DNA of 64,000 bases from assembly GCA_002869585.1 (NCBI GenBank), contig PKUO01000021.1, forward strand, positions 1 through 64,000, given 5' to 3'. The notes under the pieces are model-generated. The model was not told the origin of the DNA, ran no database searches, and saw nothing but the letters and a program-made list of their open reading frames with translations. The position numbers were made by a program, and so were the translations under genes. The DNA comes from Sedimenticola sp. Lineage in GTDB: Bacteria > Pseudomonadota > Gammaproteobacteria > Chromatiales > Chromatiaceae. Shown in pieces: positions 58,940 to 64,000 of this stretch; the first letter of the stretch is position 1, and the number at the start of each line of letters is the position of its first letter.

Positions 58940-59782
58940 ATGGTGGATCTGCCTGTCTGGCCGGCCCCGGCAAAATTGAATCTGATGCTGCGTATCGTTG
59001 GTCGGCGCAGCGATGGCTATCACCTGTTGCAGACGGTCTTCCAGTTTTTGGATATCTGTGACTATCTTACTTTTTTCCCTACCGATGATGGGCAGATCAG
59101 CCGCCGCAACGCGCTCGCCGGGGTGCCTGAGGATGCCGATCTGGTCGTGCGCGCCGCTCGCCTTCTGCAACAAAAGAGAGCCACCCGCAAAGGTGTCGAG
59201 ATCAGCCTGGACAAGCGTCTGCCGATGGGTGGCGGTCTTGGCGGTGGCAGTTCGGATGCGGCGACAACACTGGTGGCACTCAATCAGCTCTGGGGTTTGG
59301 GGCTGTCGGTGGATCAGCTGGCTGGAATGGGATTGGCACTGGGTGCGGATGTCCCGGTATTCGTGCGCGGATTTGCTGCCTGGGCCGAAGGGGTGGGCGA
59401 AAAGCTGCAACCTATAGATATCCCGGAACCCTGGTATCTGATTCTGGTTCCTGATTGCCAGGTTTCCACCGGGGAGGTATTCGGCGATCCGGAATTGACA
59501 CGGGACTCCGAGCGCATCACAATACGCGACTTTCTCGCTGGAACGGCGGTAAACGACTGTTTGGACGTGGTTTGCCGCAGATACCCGCCGGTTGCGGAAG
59601 CCGTGCGCTGGCTGAATGAGCATGCCCGCGCCAGGCTTACTGGAACCGGTGCTTGTGTTTTTGCGATGTTTGACCGTCAGTCTGACGCCATCGAGGTTCA
59701 ACGGCAGCTAGCCGCCGGTGTGGCCTCGTTTGTTGCGCAGGGCAGAAACCGGTCGCCATTGCTTGAGGTTGCGCAGCGTTAG
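58940..59782 (+). CDS. ispE: 4-diphosphocytidyl-2-C-methyl-D-erythritol kinase
   Basis: IspE phosphorylates CDP-ME in the non-mevalonate isoprenoid pathway. The 280-residue GHMP kinase shows WPAPAKLNLMLRIVGRRSDGYH, the ATP loop MGGGLGGGSSDAATTLVAL, and the end motif LTGTGACVFAMF. ATG 58940 is favoured by GGAG about 9 bases upstream; the GTG at 58931 adds three residues. It ends in TAG and is followed 26 bases on by tRNA-Gln. Confidence 0.96.
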   Translation: MVDLPVWPAPAKLNLMLRIVGRRSDGYHLLQTVFQFLDICDYLTFFPTDDGQISRRNALAGVPEDADLVVRAARLLQQKRATRKGVEISLDKRLPMGGGLGGGSSDAATTLVALNQLWGLGLSVDQLAGMGLALGADVPVFVRGFAAWAEGVGEKLQPIDIPEPWYLILVPDCQVSTGEVFGDPELTRDSERITIRDFLAGTAVNDCLDVVCRRYPPVAEAVRWLNEHARARLTGTGACVFAMFDRQSDAIEVQRQLAAGVASFVAQGRNRSPLLEVAQR

Positions 59783-59808
59783 GTTTCAGGTATCTGGAAA
59801 AGAGAGAT

Positions 59809-59883
59809 TGGGGCGTCGCCAAGCGGTAAGGCACAGGGTTTTGATCCCTGCATGCGGAGGTTCGAATCCTCCCGCCCCAGCCA
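59809..59883 (+). tRNA. tRNA-Gln (anticodon UUG)
   Basis: A 75-base cloverleaf. Acceptor TGGGGCG pairs with CGCCCCA, the discriminator is G and CCA is encoded. The anticodon stem CAGGG/CCCTG encloses the loop TTTTGAT with anticodon TTG at 59841-59843. The T-arm is GGAGG-TTCGAAT-CCTCC. It lies between ispE and prs, a typical place for this tRNA. The T:A first pair is usual for bacterial tRNA-Gln. Confidence 0.96.
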
Positions 59884-59926
59884 TTTTCGATAAATAGCTT
59901 CGATCCAAACCTAGAGAGGGGTTGCT

Positions 59927-60880
59927 GTGCAAGCCAGCGGCATGATGGTGTTTTCGGGTAATGCAAACCCCGAACTCGTATCTGAAATTGCTTCCCGACT
60001 GAATTTGCGTCTGGGTAAGGCCGTCGTAGGTTGTTTTAGCGATGGCGAGGTGATGGCAGAGATTCAGGAGAGCGTGCGTGGCAGGGACGTGTATGTCGTC
60101 CAGTCCACCTCCCGTCCGACCAACGATCACCTGATGGAGTTGCTGGTGTTGATCGATGCGTTGCGCTGGGCCTCGGCCAAGCGGATCACGGCCGTCATAC
60201 CCTATTTTGGTTATGCCCGGCAGGATAGGCGGCCACGTTCGGCGCGCGTGCCGATTACGGCGCGTCTGGTGGCCAAACAGATTGCCGCCGCTGGGGCGCA
60301 TCGGGTGGTGACCATCGATCTGCATGCCGATCAGATTCAGGGATTCTTTGATATCCCCGTGGACAATGTCTACGCACTGCCGATTCTGCTCGGTGATGTC
60401 TGGCGGCAGAAATACAACGAGCTGATCGTTGTCTCCCCGGATGTGGGTGGTGTGGTGCGTGCCCGGGCGCTGGCGAAGCAGTTGGATGATGCCGATCTGG
60501 CGATTATCGACAAGCGCCGTCCCCGCGCCAACGAGGCGCAGGTGATGAATATCATCGGTGATGTGGCAGGCAAGACCTGTGTTTTGATCGACGATATGGT
60601 GGATACCGCAGGCACCCTCTGCAAGGCAGCGCTTGCTTTGAAGGATCATGGTGCGGAGCGCGTGGTCGCCTACTGTACGCATCCGGTGTTGTCCGGACCG
60701 GCGGTGAATAACATCACCAATTCCGAGTTGGATGAGTTGGTGGTGTCCAATTCCATTGCACTGCTTCCCGAGGCCAGGGCGTGTGAAAAGATCAGGCAGA
60801 TCAGCATTGCTGAACTGCTGGCTGAAACGATGCGGCGAGTGGCCAATGATGAGTCGGTCAGTTCGCTCTATATGCATTGA
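59927..60880 (+). CDS. prs: Ribose-phosphate pyrophosphokinase
   Basis: Prs makes PRPP from ribose-5-phosphate and ATP. The 317-residue protein shows [55 protein letters not shown] with its catalytic arm, the [15 protein letters not shown] region, and the PRPP loop [20 protein letters not shown] 59927 is preceded by GAGAGGGG; the ATG at 59942 would shorten it by five residues. rplY follows after 80 bases. Confidence 0.97.
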   Translation: MQASGMMVFSGNANPELVSEIASRLNLRLGKAVVGCFSDGEVMAEIQESVRGRDVYVVQSTSRPTNDHLMELLVLIDALRWASAKRITAVIPYFGYARQDRRPRSARVPITARLVAKQIAAAGAHRVVTIDLHADQIQGFFDIPVDNVYALPILLGDVWRQKYNELIVVSPDVGGVVRARALAKQLDDADLAIIDKRRPRANEAQVMNIIGDVAGKTCVLIDDMVDTAGTLCKAALALKDHGAERVVAYCTHPVLSGPAVNNITNSELDELVVSNSIALLPEARACEKIRQISIAELLAETMRRVANDESVSSLYMH

Positions 60881-60960
60881 TTGTAAAGAATTTTTATCGG
60901 CATCACTGCGCAGGTCGCGGTGCGGTGATGTGTTTTTAACCCTATGATTTGGAGAAAATC

Positions 60961-61608
60961 ATGAAAGAACTTTTTGAAGTCGAAGCTAAGTCACGCGGTG
61001 ACGTGGGGAAGGGTGCGAGCCGCCGCCTGCGTCGCACCGGACGTGTGCCTGGCATCATCTATGGCGCCCATCAGGACCCGGCAATGATCGATGTTTCCCA
61101 CAGCGAGATGTTGCAGCACCTGGAACATGAGGCCTTTTATTCACACATTCTCGATCTCAAGGTGGATGGCAAGTCGCAACAGGTGATTCTGAAGGATCTG
61201 CAGCGGCATCCGGCCAAGCCCTTTGTCATGCATGTCGATTTCCAACGTGTCAGCGCCAAAGAGAAGCTCAAGATCAATGTGCCACTGCATTTCATCAATG
61301 AAGAGACCGCGCCTGGCGTGAAAAAAGGCGGGGCAGTTTCGCATCTGGTTACCGATGTTGAGGTGAGCTGTTTGCCGAAAGATCTGCCTGAGTTCATCGA
61401 GGTGGATATTGGTGCACTGGAGATTGGCGATGTGGTGATGATGTCTGGTATTAATATGCCTAAGGGTGTGGAGTTGACTGCACTGGCTGCAGGCGATGAA
61501 TACGATGTTCAGGTCGCTTCGGTACATGTCATTCATGAGGCCCAGGAAGAGGAGCCGGAAGGAGAAGTCTCCGTCTCTGAGGTGCCGGTTGTCGGCGAGG
61601 AAGATTAA
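60961..61608 (+). CDS. rplY: Ribosomal protein bL25 (CTC family)
   Basis: bL25 binds 5S rRNA. The 215-residue protein is the long TL5/CTC form: an N-terminal L25 domain (LFEVEAKSRGDVGKGASRRLRRTG, then GIIYGAHQDP) and a C-terminal beta domain (EFIEVDIGALEIGDVVMMS), ending in an acidic tail. ATG 60961 has GGAG 7 bases upstream; the earlier in-frame codon is less likely. A terminator follows within 21-60 bases. Confidence 0.96.
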   Translation: MKELFEVEAKSRGDVGKGASRRLRRTGRVPGIIYGAHQDPAMIDVSHSEMLQHLEHEAFYSHILDLKVDGKSQQVILKDLQRHPAKPFVMHVDFQRVSAKEKLKINVPLHFINEETAPGVKKGGAVSHLVTDVEVSCLPKDLPEFIEVDIGALEIGDVVMMSGINMPKGVELTALAAGDEYDVQVASVHVIHEAQEEEPEGEVSVSEVPVVGEED

Positions 61609-61628
61609 TCCTCAAGCAATGATGGATG

Positions 61629-61668
61629 GGCCGGAGTGTTTCCTGAGGGTGGCGCTCCGGCCTTTTTT
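61629..61668 (+). terminator. Rho-independent terminator after rplY
   Basis: GGCCGGAG and CTCCGGCC form an 8-bp GC-rich stem, with an 18-base loop, followed directly by TTTTTTATT. It lies between rplY and pth, so pth may depend on readthrough or a separate promoter. Confidence 0.8.
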
Positions 61669-61679
61669 ATTTGCATGTC

Positions 61680-62276
61680 ATGACTAACACCCAACAAAAG
61701 ACACCCATACGATTGATCGTCGGTTTAGGCAATCCTGGCGCCGAGTATCAGGAGACCCGACACAATGCCGGATTCTGGTTGGTGGATCAGATTGCACGCC
61801 GGCAGGGCGCCTCTTTTCGACTGGATAACAAGTATCACGGATCGGTCTGCCGGATTCAGGTCGGCGCCGAAGAGTGATGGTTGCTGAAGCCGTCAACCTA
61901 CATGAATCGCAGCGGCCAGGCAGTTTCGAGCCTCGCGAAATACTACAAGATCCCTCTCGAACAGATTCTGGTTGCACATGATGAGCTTGATCTGGTTGCT
62001 GGTGTGACTCGCCTGAAGCTTGGTGGAGGGCACGCTGGCCATAATGGCCTGCGGGATATCATGAGTGCCATGGCTGGACGGGAATTCTGGCGTCTTCGTA
62101 TAGGTATTGATCATCCCGGAAGTGCCAAAGATGTGGTGGATTATGTCCTCAGCCGACCATCGCGGGATGACTTTGGTAAGATCGAGGATTCTATCGATCA
62201 GGTTGTAGATCTGCTGCCTCGTATCCTGTCTGGGGAGGTTCAGCTGGTTATGAATCAGTTGCATTCGACGCGGTAG
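61680..62276 (+). pseudogene. pth: Peptidyl-tRNA hydrolase gene with in-frame TGA
   Basis: Pth rescues peptidyl-tRNA and is essential in most bacteria. The 199-codon frame shows [21 protein letters not shown] with the catalytic His (residue 28). TGA (61875-61877) follows at codon 66 after IQVGAEE. The same frame then continues as WLLKPSTYMNRSGQAVSSL (substrate-binding Asn), HDELDLVAG (catalytic Asp) and GGGHAGHNGLRDI, to a normal TAG end. No frameshift is present. An ATG overlaps the stop (TGATG) but is out of frame; TTG 61881 is in frame. As written, the protein loses its active-site Asp. Confidence 0.88.
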
Positions 62277-62304
62277 TTGCCAAGATTGGTTTCTGTGGGG
62301 CAAT

Positions 62305-62335
62305 AAAAAACCCATAGAGCCAAAGCTCCATGGGT
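62305..62335 (-). terminator. Terminator for the fadL-like gene
   Basis: On the minus strand a hairpin (ACCCATGGAGC with GCTCTATGGGT, loop TTTG, one mismatch) is followed by TTTTTT, 23 bases after the fadL-like stop. On the plus strand the same hairpin could serve pth, though the T-run there is weaker. Confidence 0.75.
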
Positions 62336-62357
62336 TCCTGTTTTCGTCAGTCGTTAT

Positions 62358-63662
62358 TTAGAAATTGGCGGAATACATCAGCTGCCAGCTGGTCTGGGCG
62401 TGGCTAACGGTATATCCGAAAGTTGAATTTGTCTGGGTGACTTCAGGTGCATGCTGCAGCGAAAAGTTCACGCTGGACATATCGTTAATGTCATACCCAA
62501 AACCCACGGTGTAATGATCTTTCACGATGGCTGGGAACAGGTAATGCATCGTGGAGTCGGGGATCGGGTTATCGGCCAGATTCAGCCCTGCGCGCAGGGT
62601 CAGTTTGTCTGTGGCCTTGTAGGCAGCGCCCAGATTGAAGACGGTCTGGTCTTCCCAGTACTGTGGTAATGCAAATGTCACGCTATCACCCATGGATGAA
62701 TAGGTCATGGTGAAATCTTCCATGACGTCTTCCCAGCCAATCTTCTTGATGTCCGCAGCAAACATCCACTGGTCGGTGGGCTTTACAGAGATACCCATGC
62801 CAAAGGTTGAGGGCCACTGAAAGTCTTTTACCGTGATTTTCCCGGGAACTTCCTGAGTGGGATTGACAGTGTCGGTGACAATCAAGGATGCACCAGAGGC
62901 GCTTGTTTCCAGGTCATTCAGAGATGTCTTGGTATGATATGAGGCGCCAATGGTTGCCATATCATTGATTTTATAGGTAAATCCCAGCTTGCCCGCAAAG
63001 CCTGTGCCCTTGGCCTTGCCGGTGTAGTCGCTGCCGTCTGAGAAATCAAGGCGTGCATTGTCGTAGCCGGCAGTCATCATGTCGCCAAGAGCCCCGCCGA
63101 GGGTTCCATTGCCCGGTTCGGTAATCAGGCCTGCCATGTTGGCGAGAGGCATGGCCATTTTCAGGTCAAGCATGGCCCAAACGAAGTCGACAGAACCGCC
63201 CACAGTCAGGTTGTCGTTTACATTGTAGGCCAGCGGAAGGATCAGTCGGCCGACACCAAGTTCCGAGCGTTCTTCCATGCCGTCGATGCCCATGGCAAAC
63301 TCGGTGCCCATACCGCCTTGTGCAAACATACCGATGCCATAGGTCAAATTGCCACTTCTTCTTGTATAACCGGCAGCGGGCATTATGTAGGAATCACCGC
63401 CGGAAGACTGGCCGCCGACTACCTCAACATCCGGGCCAAGAAAACCAATTGCAAGGTCAAGGCGGGCGCCGTCATCGGCCAGGCCGAGCGTGGCGGGGTT
63501 GTTCATCATGGCGGCCGTTCCGTTGTCATAGGCCATCGATGCACCACCCATACCCGTGGCGATGGGACCATAACCCTCCAGGTTCATGCCATTAGTGGCG
63601 AGAACAGGGGTGATGGTGAGCGAAGAAACGGCCAAGGCCAGTAGTTGTTTTTTAAAATGCAT
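62358..63662 (-). CDS. FadL/OmpP1/TodX family outer-membrane transporter
   Basis: The 434-residue protein has a signal peptide (LLALAVSSLTITPVLA). The FadL-family N-terminus follows (GMNLEGYGPIATGMGGASMAYDNGTAAMMNNPATLG), which forms the hatch and NPA motif. About 14 beta strands end in WQLMYSANF with the C-terminal Phe. Such channels take up long-chain fatty acids or hydrocarbons; the ligand here is not known. There are no fatty-acid genes alongside. It is convergent with pth. Confidence 0.92.
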   Translation of the reverse strand: MHFKKQLLALAVSSLTITPVLATNGMNLEGYGPIATGMGGASMAYDNGTAAMMNNPATLGLADDGARLDLAIGFLGPDVEVVGGQSSGGDSYIMPAAGYTRRSGNLTYGIGMFAQGGMGTEFAMGIDGMEERSELGVGRLILPLAYNVNDNLTVGGSVDFVWAMLDLKMAMPLANMAGLITEPGNGTLGGALGDMMTAGYDNARLDFSDGSDYTGKAKGTGFAGKLGFTYKINDMATIGASYHTKTSLNDLETSASGASLIVTDTVNPTQEVPGKITVKDFQWPSTFGMGISVKPTDQWMFAADIKKIGWEDVMEDFTMTYSSMGDSVTFALPQYWEDQTVFNLGAAYKATDKLTLRAGLNLADNPIPDSTMHYLFPAIVKDHYTVGFGYDINDMSSVNFSLQHAPEVTQTNSTFGYTVSHAQTSWQLMYSANF

Positions 63663-64000
63663 TCTCTAGGTACTCCTCAATGCTCGGGAATTTTGCAGTC
63701 CTTTAAATCTTGCTTAATGAGGGTATGTTTGATTCCCGATGTTTTTGATATCTATTATTTGTGAACTGTTATTGTTTTTATAGCTGACAGATGATGATTT
63801 ACCCGCTGGCCTATGTCAACAGGAAAAAGTGTTATTATATTAGCGTAAGCTAATGAAAACCCGTGCTTTTTTGGGGTGTGTATAGTGGAAAACCTTGGGT
63901 CCATTTAGGGGTATTACCTCGTGGTTGCAGGCAGATTGTCTGTCTCAGCGTCAAACCTGTTTCATATTCGAGGGTGCTCGTTATTCGGCTTAGAAAAAAG
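63663..64000. other. Intergenic region upstream of the fadL-like gene
   Basis: These 338 bases hold no convincing gene. On the minus strand TTGACA (63819-63814) and CATCAT (63796-63791), spaced 17 bases, form a possible fadL promoter with a leader of about 130 bases. A palindrome at 63839-63854 is listed separately. The right end is likely the leader of a gene beyond the window. Confidence 0.4.
63839..63854. promoter_or_regulatory. Palindromic operator-like site
   Basis: ATTAGC-GTAA-GCTAAT is a perfect 6-bp inverted repeat with a 4-base centre, in AT-rich DNA (TATTATAT before it). It is 20 bases upstream of the proposed fadL -35. It has the look of a TetR-, ArsR- or MarR-type site but matches no operator I can name. 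Confidence 0.4.

Noticed and set aside
61875-61877. Selenocysteine at the pth TGA
   Set aside because: The position before WLLKP is not a cysteine site in the family as I know it, and I saw no clear hairpin just after the stop.

Overview
This window looks like chromosomal housekeeping DNA from a GC-moderate gammaproteobacterium. The gene orders are those seen in the purple-sulfur and sulfur-oxidising (Chromatiales-like) part of the class: dusB-fis beside purH and purD; accB-accC-prmA; mreBCD-mrdA-rodA-mltB-rlpA-dacA-ybeD-lipB-lipA; hemA-prfA-prmC; ispE-tRNA-Gln-prs-rplY-pth; lptD-surA-pdxA with apaG and apaH. A DsrC-fold protein fits a sulfur-oxidising relative but does not prove it. I saw no phage, insertion sequence, CRISPR array or rRNA.

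Layout. 1-1.4 kb: two lysine-rich small proteins and a GFA-type zinc protein. 1.4-10.1 kb (minus strand): a hypothetical gene, YihY, AIM24, then a tight seven-gene operon read from 10.1 kb downwards. That operon encodes a TonB-dependent receptor (broken by a stop), a periplasmic DUF4198-like protein, a NapH-type polyferredoxin, a CcdA/DsbD-like membrane thiol protein, ExbB, ExbD and TonB. An FNR-like box lies upstream, which suggests low-oxygen-controlled, TonB-driven uptake coupled to electron transfer. 10.3-19 kb: apaH, yjdF, apaG, then a plus-strand island (ankyrin protein, tiny membrane peptide, DsrC-like protein) where rsmA is usually found, then pdxA, surA, lptD and a divergent amgK-like kinase. 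19.9-31.7 kb: glgP, purD, purH, fis, dusB, a zinc-ribbon membrane protein, prmA, accC, accB, aroQ. 31.9-35.6 kb: thiol redox genes (TlpA-like, DsbD), cutA and fxsA. 35.6-47 kb: lipoate synthesis and the cell-elongation cluster. 47.3-50.6 kb: gatCAB, divergent from mreB. 50.6-57 kb: a diguanylate cyclase, a methyltransferase, moeB, an HMA-like protein, prmC, prfA, hemA. 57.2-62.3 kb: a TPR lipoprotein, ispE, tRNA-Gln, prs, rplY, pth. 62.4-64 kb: a FadL-type porin and its upstream region.

The most striking feature is a set of four single in-frame stop codons inside otherwise intact, well-conserved genes. They are TAG in the TonB receptor, TAG in gatB, TAG in a methyltransferase and TGA in pth. 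In each, the reading frame and family similarity continue straight through to a normal end. RF1 (prfA) is intact in the same window, and TAG also ends several genes normally. The stops are therefore not explained by simple reassignment of the code. Sequence or assembly error, real decay, or stop readthrough remain possible. Other points of note are a DsrC-like protein lacking both signature cysteines, a DsbD with two tandem N-terminal domains, and the absence of rsmA, lolB, murU and ychF from their customary places.
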